NCBI GenBank assembly: GCA_040954595.2
Contig: CM082588.2
Location: 8,556,001-8,620,000, forward strand
DNA from: Balanoglossus misakiensis
Lineage: Eukaryota > Hemichordata
Length of the DNA stretch: 64,000 nt
Direction: 5' to 3'
This document shows, one piece after another, positions 34,602 to 47,000 of this stretch. A program made the translations under genes and the position numbers. The notes under the pieces were generated by a model. The model did no database searches. It worked only from the letters and a program-made list of their open reading frames with translations, and was not told the DNA's origin. Position 1 is the stretch's first letter. Each line of letters begins with the position of its first letter.

Positions 34602-34750
34602 CTAGATGGTTAGTCCAAACACACTGACAATACAATACATGGTCTTGTTTTCCCATCTGACTGTACAGCTACCATCCGTAGTGTTGTCCCAGAAACACGA
34701 GCTGGCTGTGTGCAGACCGGCGCCGTTCTTCTGCATAATCACACAGGTAA
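34602..34750 (-). CDS. DYNLT1: Exon 3 of DYNLT
   Basis: The acceptor is TATTCACAG|TTACCT. It encodes [33 protein letters not shown] and the final FGLTI before TAG. Confidence 0.96.
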
Positions 34751-37017
34751 CTGTGAATAGACAACAGAGAGTTGCGTCTTGTCAGTTTTTAATGCTAAAA
34801 TATGAGATCAAAAAAACATGTTTGCACAGAGGGTTGGATCACAGAGGTGGTTGTTTTCAACATGGGTGTAACTTTCTACGTAGGGAGTACATTTCAGGCC
34901 CAGAGAAATTGTTCACATATCCACTTGTCATGGGGGCATGTGACTTTATAATTTCATTAGTGTCAAGGGAAATTCAGCATCATGGTTGTAGATAGCTACT
35001 AAGATAGCCTTATTCACATGGGGACCCCCCCCCCCCCATCATCATAACAGTACATGTACACTACAGTTTGAGTCCTTGGAACTGTCTTCATGATGGAAAA
35101 ATAAACAAACATGGAGGTCTTCCAATCTCAACTACACTGGGTGAGATGTCCATCATTTACGTAAAATAAACAACTTTATTTTACGTAAATGATGGACATC
35201 TCACAACTACTTGCACTTGTTCATAGCTTTATGTGAGTGACATCCTTCTAAGGGGCACTGGTCCCCCTTTGACAAATTGCTACATGTAGGGGTAGCCAAC
35301 ATGTAAACAAGGGGTGATTCCCAACGGGCCCTGTCTACATAAAACACTGAAAGTGCTGCAAAAGTCATTTTGATCCCTCAAACAAAACTGAGCTTTGATT
35401 GTACATGTATTAGCAATGGCCTAGGCCAGTCTTGTGCAACTTGAGTATGTGACTGGTACGTGGCATTTCTGCCAACATCAAGAATATTTATAATGGTTCA
35501 AATCAAGCAGCTTTCAATGAATCCCAAAGTGAAGCATGTTAATCAGTGGCAAGTGCATTCTTTGTAAACCGGTACGAATATACTGGTACAACCTCGAAAG
35601 CAACCAGAATCACATCTCTGTTTGGGCAACTGCATTTGAGATGGCATGATTTTGTTCATTTGACGGGAAATTGACCACAATGTAAACCAGTATCTGCTAT
35701 TGCGTCTTTGCCATACATGTACATATACAGGTGTGGCATACATGTAGCTGACACTCGCCATACCAGGAAGGCTACAATGTACATGTATGGCACAGTGACT
35801 CTATTGAGAGAGTGACTACCTGACAATTAACATTATTATGTACCTAGGCATACATGTAGTTCTGTGGACAACCATGTCTAATCCCAATCTGATTAAAATC
35901 AGTCTGATATAGGGTACAGCGATGTCTTTTACTTTGGGGTACGGTATTCTTATACTGTCGCCTCACACTACATCTGACCAATACCCATGGAAGCTCCCTT
36001 TCATCCGAGAAGATTGGTCTTCTCCCCCTCATTTGTCCAATATCACCCAAGATGGGGTGGGCTGACATTGACTGCTGCAAGATTGCTCACAGTGATTTCA
36101 ATTCATTTGATGACACGCATACTCACCAATATACTTGAATGGTTTTCCTAACTTTGTAAGTTGATTGAGACACTGTTCAACAACATTTGATGTCCACTGG
36201 TTGACTTTGTTGTGTTGGTATGCATTGCCTCCGATGGCACCTTCCACTGCTTCTTTGATGATGTTGCTAACTTCATCAACAACAAAGGCTGTCTGCAAGT
36301 ACAGAATAACAGAAACCAGATTCAAAATTCCGGTGGCTGTACCAAGAATTAAAGGGACAAAGTCTCTCTCTCGCTGCCATTTTTCCATTAATTTTGTTTG
36401 ATAAAAGACAGCATTTATGTTATTCTACATGTGGATACTGTATATGGTGAATCAACGTTCAACCACACACAACTTCCATCCCGTTTGTAAGATATGAGAG
36501 TAAATATTCGCCCAAAATGATTAAATGTTAGAGAACGAGTATTCATTTTGGCGAGGAGTTTTTTCACTCTCGTGTATACATGTGGGATGGAAGTTGTGAG
36601 TGGTTGAACATCTACTGATCTAGTCCCTGACTCTTCTTGGCTCTGTGACAAGTGTGATGTTTTCTTTAGTAAAGCAATGCACATACGAACTCATCCGTTA
36701 CTACACACAAATCGCCGGTTAAATAGTAATTAAAACGGCTGTCATGGACAGTTTGGTGCATCATAACACGAAATATGGATTTGGACTTAAAACACTGAAC
36801 GCCTGTGCCCAGCTTTTGAGGGAAATTTTCGGTATTCAAAACAGAGATGTGCAATGTATTTCCTGTCAAACTCAAACATGTCTGACTGCGTCGAACTGCG
36901 AATCGAACGCTCGGTTTCAAAGCCGTTTCTGATCAACTGCCGTTCAGTTATTGAAATGTTGTATTGAAATAGTCTTGATAAAAGGGTTACCTCCTCTCCA
37001 GACTGGAAATCGTCCAT
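34602..37017 (-). CDS. DYNLT1: Tctex-type dynein light chain (DYNLT1/3 type)
   Basis: Three exons (36991-37017, 36127-36292, 34602-34750) give 342 coding bases, that is 113 residues, the same length as human DYNLT1. The protein reads [20 protein letters not shown] at the start, then [39 protein letters not shown] and a C-terminus with [13 protein letters not shown]. All of this is typical of the family. The product is a small dimeric subunit of cytoplasmic dynein that binds the intermediate chain and some cargoes. The family is certain; the choice between DYNLT1 and DYNLT3 orthology is not, since the duplication may be vertebrate. A MITE sits in intron 1 and a perfect hairpin in intron 2. Confidence 0.96.
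35141..35204. repeat. Perfect 30-bp-arm hairpin with 4-base loop
   Basis: The arm GTGAGATGTCCATCATTTAC plus ten more bases (35141-35170) is matched without error by its inverse at 35175-35204; the loop is caac. It lies in intron 2 of DYNLT. Confidence 0.95.
35848..36075. repeat. MITE family D, partial copy
   Basis: Contains ctgattaaaatcagtctgat, gatgtcttttactt, tacggtattcttata and gtcgcctcacactacatctg; the second half is missing or diverged. It abuts exon 2 of DYNLT on the 5' splice side. Confidence 0.75.
36127..36292 (-). CDS. DYNLT1: Exon 2 of DYNLT
   Basis: The acceptor is CTTGCAG|ACAGCC and the donor TATATTG|GTGAGT. It encodes [12 protein letters not shown] through GKPFKYI, the most conserved part of the family. 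Confidence 0.97.
36351..36615. mobile_element. MITE family A, truncated, in DYNLT intron 1
   Basis: Starts aaagggacaaagtctctctc only about 60 bases upstream of the acceptor of DYNLT exon 2 and runs through the palindrome to gttgtgagtggttgaacat, where the far end is lost. Confidence 0.8.
36991..37017 (-). CDS. DYNLT1: Exon 1 of DYNLT
   Basis: Encodes MDDFQSGEE and ends GAGGAG|GTAACC in phase 0. The promoter should lie in the CG-rich 37030-37170 stretch. Confidence 0.9.
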
Positions 37018-38100
37018 TCTTGTTTTAGGTGCGAGTCTCAATCGGTAGCAAAGCGTTGCACCCAAAGATTGTATTTACCTTCGCGGACGTTGGCAACAAG
37101 AAGCATTGTGGGAAATCCAGCTGCTCTCGCGTTGTCTCGCGCGAGTTTTGTAGCCTGACGGGAGCGGGTTTCAGAGCTAATTCAGAATCAGAATTCGAAA
37201 TAGAATGACAAACAGATCAATGAAGTCAATGTGAAAATGTCACGTCGTTGACATTTTGGTCCGATAAAATGAAAGAAAACATCGAATTTATGACATTCAT
37301 AACAAACCATAAACATTATAAAAGAGAAATCTGTCCAAATATTTAAAACACTTATCTGTGAGTTTCTGAATCGAAATCCGTCCCATGTTGAAACGCACTG
37401 ACTGAACGTATGTATATGTACACGAATGTGCACCCTGATGGCTGTCATTTGGATATGTCCGGATAGTCGAGCTGAATCCACCAATTTTCACCATGCTAAG
37501 CTACTCGTTCACGTTGTACCCTGACTAACCGAGTAGCAATCTTATGTGTTGTTTAAAAGTGTTGCGTTTTGATGAGAAAATAAAGAAACGCGACTTATAA
37601 CGCATTGTAAACCTCTGTGTTGATAGTGTCTTGGATTGGATGAAAAGTTTGCATATAATTATCATGCGATCTGGGCTGGGCCTGCCCACGGTGTGATATA
37701 AGTCCACGGTCCTGTTGTGGAATCTGAGGTACTGACGTGTTCCCTCGAGAGACAGTGTTAATTATAACATTATGGGTCCGTTATTCACAGACAGTTCACA
37801 CCATACATGTCCGTAATATATGTGTGTGATCTGATTGGGAAAAGTTTGCGGTCATCGCTGTCATCGACACACCAGTTAATGAGTTATCATGGTGTACGTA
37901 CACATGTAAACACACAACCAGTTATCTTTGGTATCATATGTGAAGTTTTCGATCTGTTTGTGATTATCCCGTGGACGTGGTCTGTCAAAACTTTTTGGAG
38001 TCTCGGAGCATTGTTCCAGCGACAAAGAAGTATCGATCAGGTAAGAAATCAATAAACATATATGTACTTAAAATCTGGTAAGGTAATTACGTGATGTGAT
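37018..38100. promoter_or_regulatory. Probable divergent promoter region between DYNLT and SYTL
   Basis: The DYNLT start lies at its left end on the minus strand. A CG-rich patch (cgcgttgtctcgcgcgag, 37125-37142) follows. A good plus-strand donor, CGATCAG|GTAAGA (exon end 38040), could end a noncoding first exon of the SYTL gene, whose first coding exon has a 5' acceptor at 40831. This pairing is inference. Confidence 0.35.
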
Positions 38101-38159
38101 TACTCGATTAGCGATGGAAATTACGATGGGGAGTTTGACACAGGGCGGTCTGTGGGCGT

Positions 38160-38270
38160 CTGTGTGTGACGTGAGACACATCGATTCGCGATCGGTACTA
38201 CTAGTATATTGTATAAAGTGTAACCACTACCTATACTACTTCCGATCGCGAAGGGACGTGTCTCACTCGA
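38160..38270. repeat. Imperfect hairpin with TTCGCGATCGG core
   Basis: GTGAGACACATCGATTCGCG pairs imperfectly with the inverse at 38243-38269; the TTCGCGATCGG core is exact. Confidence 0.6.
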
Positions 38271-39314
38271 GCCTGTGGCTGTGTATGAGTTTGGTCTCCG
38301 ACGTTTGTGTGACTGACAGCAACAGGTAGTTGCATATGTCTCTGCCTGTTTGACTGATTACTATTAGGTCCCATGTTCGAATTTTGTTTGACAAGAGTCG
38401 CGGTTTAGCTCTGTAAATTACAGCTACAAGAGACAATTAAGACCATGGCGAGACTATGGCATCATTAATTAACGGTTGAATCCACTTTATTTATTTATGT
38501 CCCTTTAACACAATTTTCAGAATCACAAAATAGTCTAATTGTCTGGTATATGTTAATTCAACTGCAATTCACATCACCTGAAAAGAATCACAAATACATA
38601 TTAACATGACAATATAAAAGCTGATCCTCAGATCATTCATGTGCAAATTGTTTAAATACCAAGAATACCTGATCTCTGATGAATAAGCCACAGCTTTAGG
38701 TCACAACTTGATATATGCTGAATACTTTCTGATCAGTAACAATATTGGATATTTTACCTACAAAACATTTTGAATCAATGTGCAGTGTTTCATCTAGAGG
38801 GCCTGGGGGCGACAGGGCAGTTCCCTCTCTGTTGGCCTGTTGACACCCACTAACGAATCATAGACACCCCCTGAAAATGAAGTCAGACATTGTAATTAAT
38901 ACACAGAAATAATTCATGAAATATTATAGTCCCTCTTTAATTGTTAGATTGTTATCTCCTCCAAATACTTTGGCAAGGGGGGACATATCCCCCCTGCTGA
39001 TGTCATCCTAGATGGGACACTGATAATGTGCACCAGCCAGATCTTTGATTGGTCAGTCCATTGACAATGATTGTTAATTAATTTTCTCTTCAAACAGTTG
39101 GACATGAACCTGTATGAGATGCTGTACGTCATGTGTACTATAAGTCTACCAGTACATATTTCACTGTTGTCCACAATTCATTGCAAATACCAAAGTATCA
39201 TTTCTTTGTGTTGATGAATCAAATATATGGTAGCAGAGACATAGGTGACATTCCATTGAGGGGTCAAAGGTCATCTGCAGTATACCTGTGTCAGATGTGT
39301 GTTTGTCATTTATA

Positions 39315-39494
39315 CATATACGCGAGAGCCCAAAAAATGTGAAAATAAAAAGTCGCGTAAAATATTTTTCGGAGAAAACGATGCAGTATTAGTGAAATAA
39401 ATACGAGAACGTGAAAATTAATTCTCGCGTAACAGTTGCCTCTTTTGATGTTGCGAACATTTCCTGTTGCGAAAATAACCTGTTTTACAGTATT
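39315..39494. mobile_element. MITE family B, 5' end missing
   Basis: Contains tacgcgagagcccaaaa, aaaagtcgcgtaaa, cgtgaaaattaattctcgcg and a complete right end cctgttttacagta. Confidence 0.8.
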
Positions 39495-40165
39495 TAATAT
39501 TCAAAATATCAACAGGTGGTTTGTGAATAAAATGGCTATCTACCGCATGCCACGTCCACATTTGGTTTTTGACATCACAAGATGCATATGGCCAGAGTCT
39601 TTGCAACCAGATGGTTGAAAATGCAAAGAAAAGGTCACCCCTAAAATTGACAGATGGTTTCGAATAAGTCAAAAGGCGGTAAGAGAGACTCGGATTCTGT
39701 GAACATACAGTTCTGTGAAAATTGATGATTTTATATTTATTGCTGTTGTTGCATGCATTTGTTGGTGTGTTTCTGTCCTGGACAGTGCACTGTGATGCAT
39801 GTGTAGTGTATTTTAAAGGAATTTTAATATTAATGATAAACAAAAAACTATATTTTTTATCAATGTCACAAAAAATAACTGACACTATGATAGAGTGACG
39901 TGCCCTCTTTTACTGATGTCATGATTTAACATTCATGTTTGTCAAGAGCTGAAAAAATGTCTAATTTTCTTTGTCAAGTCAGCATTTTTTCGAGCAAGTA
40001 AAGTGCAAATGAATTCACTTCCAAACTACTGTCTTTAAAACACCCATCTGTTTGTAATTTGTCTTCCTTACCAATATGTCATATGTCAGCACTTTGTGAT
40101 GGAAAGGTCATCCAATAAGTATGGAGATTACTTTAGCCACTGGTTTCCTACCATATTCCTTTAAG

Positions 40166-40359
40166 TACTGTAAAACGGGAAATTTTTGCGACCGGGAATT
40201 TTCGCGGTATCAAAGCGGCAACTGTTAAACGATGATTAATTTCCACGCTCTCATATTTCACTGCATCGTTATCTCCGAAAAACTTTTTTACGCAACTTTT
40301 TATTTCCGTGTTTTTTTGGCTCTCGCGATGTTTGTGAAAATTTCCCGTTTTACAGTATG
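40166..40359. mobile_element. MITE family B, full copy, inverse orientation
   Basis: Ends tactgtaaaacgggaaattt and aaatttcccgttttacagta are exact inverses; length about 194 bp. Confidence 0.88.
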
Positions 40360-40831
40360 GCACTCAGTGGATGTGTCCAGTGTGCCCTCTAACAAACATA
40401 ACTATTTTTAAACTTTGAGTCAATTTGAGGATTTCTAGAAATTTCTCTGAATCAGCCCTATACATTTGCCTGTAGTGTGGATAATTTTCTTGAGTCACCA
40501 GTGAGTTTGTTGAGTCAGTTGCGCATCATATGGGCTTAGAGCGCACACTGATTGTCACAGTAATTCATGGATAAACACCATGTCAGCTAAACAACAGTCA
40601 AATATTGGGCTTTTCAACATGTTTCACAAATTAAGTTTAATCACCAGAAAAAAATTGGTCAAAAAGCTCAGAACTGACAGCCAGTCTCTGCTACAGATGT
40701 CTTGTATAGTCACACAGCAGCTGGTAAGCCACCAGTCCTTGGCTATAAAGAGAACTGTCAAAAAATAAAGCCATATTTTGGAACAGATTGTGTTTATGCA
40801 AATTATGTGATTTTAAAAATTTCTTTTTCAG

Positions 40832-41092
40832 ATTGTTTTAGCTGCTGATGCAGTTAGTCACGCCACGACTGCCGTGTGAATGACTAATCGTACGTACAAC
40901 TACAAGTGATCATGAACTGAGAGAGTGTTTCATCGGTCTTCCTCAAAGGATATTTAAAAAGTTTGTCTTTTCATCGAGCAAAATGTCTGGAATGATGGAT
41001 TTGAGTTTTTTGACAGTCCAGGAAAAAGAACAAATTCTTAAAGTGCTGCAACGAGATGAAGAGTTGAAGAAAGAAGAGGACAAACGAGTAAG
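40832..41092 (+). CDS. Exon with SYTL start codon (first 151 bases are 5' UTR)
   Basis: An acceptor TCTTTTTCAG|ATTGTT precedes the exon, so there is probably an upstream noncoding exon. The start codon at 40983 gives [20 protein letters not shown], then [16 protein letters not shown], and the donor is GTAAG|GTAAGA in phase 2. Confidence 0.88.
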
Positions 41093-44000
41093 GTAAGAGT
41101 CGATTTGTAAAATAATTATTACTATTATCTGAAATAAGTACAGCATATAATGTTTTGTGATGATGTGAAGGTGATACTGTTGAAAAACTAAAAAAATTAT
41201 GAAGCATACAGTCATTACTCTATATTATATCAAAATTGATAAAATATTGCCATATGTTGGGAAAAAGTGATATTCTCAAGTACATGTACAGTAGAACCTG
41301 TCTAAACTGAACACTAACATGATTGAAGAAACTGTTCAGTTTGTAGAGGTGTCTTGTTTATAGAGGTTCTTTTGACATGTGGTTCAATGTCAAAGGGATG
41401 GGAAAGGTGTTCGGTATAGACAGGTTTTCAGATTAGACAGGGTTTGGTTCGGACAGGTTTTACTGTACATTGCAAAGTTCCACTTAACATGCTTAACCCT
41501 TTCACCACTATGGCCCACTCCAAATCTGTTGTTTTCTATGTTTAAGCTGGACCTCTATAAGGGGAACTGGGGGTGAAAGGGTTAAAGATTATACATTTCC
41601 CTCATTTTAGGTAGGGATTAATTGTTGCCACGTTGGTACTTATAAAAAAAATGTAAGCAAAAATATTATTTTGAAGGAAATAGATAATGGTATAGCAATT
41701 CACATCTGTGTCTGCGGGCTTCACACAATGACACTGAGTTTGTTATTGTTTAACTGACCCTCACACCAAGAATAGTTACCCTCATATTATTCACAGGGAC
41801 GTTGTCAAACATTACTAATGTCTTAATTAACCTAAATATTAAAGGTACATGTTGTAAAAGCAGAATATTCTCCCATGGTGAAGAAATATGGAGTCAGGAA
41901 ATAGCTACAGCTAGTCTAGCCTCTACTCCTATATTAGAGCTTGCTATAAAAAAAATGATGTTGAGAATTTGCTTAAAGCGTGGTGCATACACATGTGTAG
42001 AGAAAAGTACAATATCGCTACACAAAGTGAAAATTTTATCCATCACAGTCTATAGTGAAAAACAATAACCATAGAAAATAAAAACAGCATACATGAAATT
42101 CTACATTAAAAAAGTTGATCACAATATCAAACATTTCTAGCAAATTTGCCATACAGCAGATCAGTAATTATAAAATTCATTCGTACAGGTTTTAAAAATG
42201 TTGCTTTTTATATGCGTTTCAAAATTGGCAAGTATTTAAAGATTTAATGTGTATTTTTTGCTCCTGAGTAAGATATAGAAAACTGGCCTGAGTTTGTTTT
42301 GGGTGGTGTGAAAAGGGCATAGATGTGATGTGAATGCCCACATATTCTGCACCTAAAAAGTAAAATCCAATATGACCGTCCTTGTAATATCAATATGTCG
42401 GGTATAATAAATTTGTCTGAGAAACTGTTGGACCAGTGACTGAATTTTATGTACTATGACTAATAATTAACATCTGGTTGTCGTGTGGATTAAGCACATG
42501 TTATTCGCTGATTACCACAATCAAACCTGGGATTATACCTTTGATATATTGGTACATGTACATGACAAGGCAGAGATATTTAATTTAAAATTAAACACAT
42601 GACCCATTTGTCCAGCATAACTTTGTCCTAACATCCTGTGAAATGCGTAAAGACTCATTATATCATCAATCCAAGCTCAAATTTTTTGTTATTCAAATAA
42701 CACTTTTTGTTGCCTTTTTTCTGTGCGAGTTGAGACCCGAATTGTTATGAATATAAGATGTATACCAGGCACCATTTTGAATCAGACTTGATATTAGTAC
42801 GTTATTAACTCAAACTTGCTGGGATAATTTTTCATACTTCCATATTGAGATGTTTCCTCTTGATAAGGTATGTTTGATTTGTAAGAATATTGGGCCATGG
42901 ACACTGTGACATTTGTAAGTTTGAATGAAAGTCACAAAGTGTATTTCTTCTATTTGTCAGTACTGCAAAAAGCCGCCCTGTACAGTTGACACTGATTTTC
43001 AGACATTTGGTGTGACATTTGTGTTTAATACATGTACTTTCTCATACTTTTTGGCTCATTTGTGTTCACTATGTGTTGACTTTGTAATATTTCATCATTT
43101 GACATCCCCCCCCCCCCAAACACTGATACTCGTCCATGGTTTGATAATGTGCCCTGCCCCAGTTCATTTGAAGGTATACAGTCACCTAATGGAAAATTAG
43201 CTATAGTTACCATGGCAAATTGAGATCTAGCCAATCACAGATTTTCAGTGGGTGGCACACGCAAAAAAAAGGGCGCCACCATATGTTCTTTAGAACACCC
43301 AAAACGCCATTTCAGCCATATATGGGCGTATGTAAATTGGAGGTGACTGTATACCTTTAAGTCTTCACATGGCGACCCTTTTTCCTATTTCTTTACTGCA
43401 CAGAGATTTTGACGAACCCTCTCAGTATTCAGGCCTTGCATCTGGAAACAACATGCATAAAAACATAATTGAGTCATAAATTAGAAGGAAGTAATTATCA
43501 TGTATATGAAAGTCAATTAAATATAATCTGATCATGTGCAGTTTAACAGGGATAAAATTAGCAGGAAGTAATTATCATGTATATGAAAGTCAATTAAATA
43601 TAATCTGCAGTTTAAAGGGACAAAGTCTCTCTTCCATCCCACTTGTTTTTGCTGTCATATCCTACAAACGGGACGGAAGTTGTGTGTGGTCGAATGTTGA
43701 TTCACTATATATCCACATGTAAAATAAAATAAACGGTGTCTTGTATCGAACATAGTTAGGTAGCGAGGAAGACTTTGTCCCTTTAATGTATAATTTTATT
43801 CTGTTGCAAGTTCTACCTGCCAAAGGCTTGAAATTAAGTTCACAGGTGGGCACTCCTATGCAGTAGCATACATGTACATGCATGCACATTTAAAGGTTGT
43901 GTTGACATTTTAATATATTAGTGAAATTGAGATAAAAAATATAACTCGGTGAGAAAATGTAAGTTGACATGTCATCTGTGACACTTAGATTCATGTATAT

Positions 44001-47000
44001 TTAATTGTGTGACAGGCGAGGTAGGGTGGGGTGGGGGTGGTTGATATATTTCGGCAGACAAGATATTGACATTTTCCTGGTTTTATATACTTATCTATTT
44101 CCACTGTACACAGTAACTGTTATTGTTAAGAGTCACATGGTTTATGATGATAGGTATATTTGGCAGCTGTTGCTGCAAAATTGAATTTTGTAATAACATA
44201 TCTGCAATGAAACATTTACTATTTCCTCATTTAGTGGATGGGTGCCTATACTGTCTGACACAGTGCATACTTGTACTAGTAATTATATTAGAAGTGCTAT
44301 GAGACACCCTTTGGCATTCTTGTTTCAATTCTACACTACATCCCCACTCCCACCCCCCCACCCCCCCCACTCCCAGGGTGCTTCCACAAAAGTCTGTGTA
44401 GATCATCAACAATGGTAACGCATGAAGCAGTTGCTATAATTAAAAAGGCCTGTGGTTTTAATATGACAGTGGGATTAAGTCTTGATTTGATCAGAATCAG
44501 CCTTTGCCATTATTGGTCATTATTATGTCATTCAGTCTTTGACCTACTTTTATTTACCCTTCTTATAGAACCTACATTGTGGAACTCTCATTGACCTTGT
44601 ACCTAGTAATCTTTTCGCAAAAATGGCAACTGCAACAACAATTTCACGACACTTGCAGGTGAAAAGAAGGCACAAAACTAAAGTCTACCAATATAATACA
44701 GTGCGCATGAAATATGAAAGGAAGCAAAGGCAGTCCACTTTTGAAATGTGTCAAACACAGAATTTGCAGAACATTTGGATTTGATGTAATTTTTGTGTAC
44801 ACGAATTTACACACATGTGCATATGATGATCGTCGGCTATTAAGTTTAATAATTTTTCACAAATTAAATCTCTTACTTTTCAACTCAACCAATATCATTG
44901 CACAAAGGTGTGTGTGCACTAGGCTACATGATTACTTCAAATTTTGTCATTTCAAAGAATAACAAAATCATACTATCAATATCTCTTTTTCTTGCAGAAA
45001 ACTGCGATTTCAACTGTTGGAACTCCGTCAAAAGGGAGCCATCAAATCGGGCTCTGGGGATTCAACAAAGACCTGTGCCAGATGTAGGCAATCACTTGGC
45101 GTGGTTTTCTGCTCGGGAGACATTTGTCCCAAGTGCCAACACAAAGTGTGTCGCAACTGCAAAGTTTTCAAGTCGTCAGAGAATAAAACGTGGCTATGCG
45201 TCCTCTGTCATAAGCAGCGGTAAGATATCCCTGATTTGAATACCTCAGATTATATTATTATATTATGTAGCATGTGTAGTGCAGATGATAATCATGTGAA
45301 TCTGTCATATATGGGTTTCATACATGGACCATTAAGACGTTTCTGAAACGTCTCTAGTCAAATACTGGCGTAAATTATTATGTGTGAACGGTTAAAGTGG
45401 TCCTGAAACGTCTCAGATTTGAGACGGCTTTGCCAGCCAGACCTGAGCCGGTGTAAGGATTAACACCTCTCCGCAACCCATTGTCTATGGGGCCTAGCCT
45501 CAGGGCCTATACACAAACTTTGTGTGTGTGGACACAACGCGACTCAAAGGATTGATGAAATCCCATAGAAAAATCTCTGCCCTGGGACAAAAGCGATGCA
45601 TCTTGGGAGCACTTGTATGCGTTACTTTTGTCCTGAGTCGGCCATCTTTGCTGGGAGATTTTTCTTTGGGATTTCCCCACACTGTCTTTTGTCGGCCGGA
45701 AGAGATCCCACAAGTGCAGTCTGGGTAAGGCTGCATTCACAAACACCTCTGGAGGGGGGGGGGGGGGGGGGCGGGAGAATTCAATTTTTTTTACCGCTAA
45801 TTTTCACATGCCCCCCTTCCGAACTGCCAATATTTTCAAATCCCCCCCTTCCGAACTGCCAAAATTTTGAAATCCCCCCCCATTGTCTTTCACAGAGCAA
45901 AACACATCACCTATCTATCTTGTAAAAAGAAAAACAGCGCTCCCATGAAAAGAATTTGAAACTGATGTTTCCCCTCATCAGTGGGTATTAAAACTGAACA
46001 TTGTTTTTATTTTTTAAGTACCAATATTTGTATTCTGTGTTTGGAGACTTTGTAAACCAAGAATTGAAGGGGGTGTCCCCCTCCCACGTAAGAAAATTTT
46101 CTAAAATACAGAGCTCAAAGCTGCATTTTAATGAACCCGGCAAAAGCAAATTAACTCAACTACAGGTATGTTGGGGAGGACAAATTTAACCGTCGGCGCT
46201 CAAAGTTATCATGGGGTGGGGCAAGTCCCCTGACCTGGGACACTAGATAAACCATTCAATGATTGAAAGGTGTTGATGAATGGAGGGGGTGGGTGTGGGA
46301 GGGGGTGTCCCCCTCCCACATTAGAAAATTTTGTAAAATAAAGGGCGCGATACTGCATTTTTGTGGACTCAAAATAAATATTTAGTCGTTAAAGTTTTCA
46401 AGTCCCCCCCTTTCAGTCCCTAAATTATTTCAAATCCCCCCCCTCACATACCCTCAATTTTTTCAAATCCCCCCCCCTCAATATTCCTGCCCCCCCCCTC
46501 CAGAGGTGTTTGTGAATGCAGCCTAACCGACGAGACTATGTCTGATACTGATAAACTATAGCTGACATCACACGGTGTACTACATATTATAGTTCTTCAC
46601 CCTGTCACAGCTGTGTGTAGTTTTCTGTAGTACCATATGGCTTAGGTGTGCCACTGGTCTTTCAAAGTGATGAAGATTACCGGTATTTTAGGATCATCAG
46701 CTTCTCTCCAAGTTTTCCAGCTTTGTTCTGTCTTTTCTTCTCTTAATTCTTTCTGGAAAATTCCGGGCAGTTCACATGAAAGAATCACCATGCACTCTGA
46801 AACCATATGATCTTTGGGTTTACAGTGGAGAGCTGAGTGGAATTATACCTCGAGCAACTGTCCCCCGGTCAACCTCAGTGTGTTAGAACTGCATGTTACG
46901 GTGCTTGTGTGAGAGTGCATTATAAATGCTAACCTCTTTATATGACAAGATGTTGGTCATGAAATGTTGCTCAAATCACTCTATGCCCACGTCATTATCC

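Larger units (their letters stand above)
38330..40831. other. Intergenic or 5' intron DNA with two family B MITEs
   Basis: Apart from MITEs at 39315-39494 and 40166-40359 I see no supported feature. Open frames here lie in those repeats. Confidence 0.45.
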
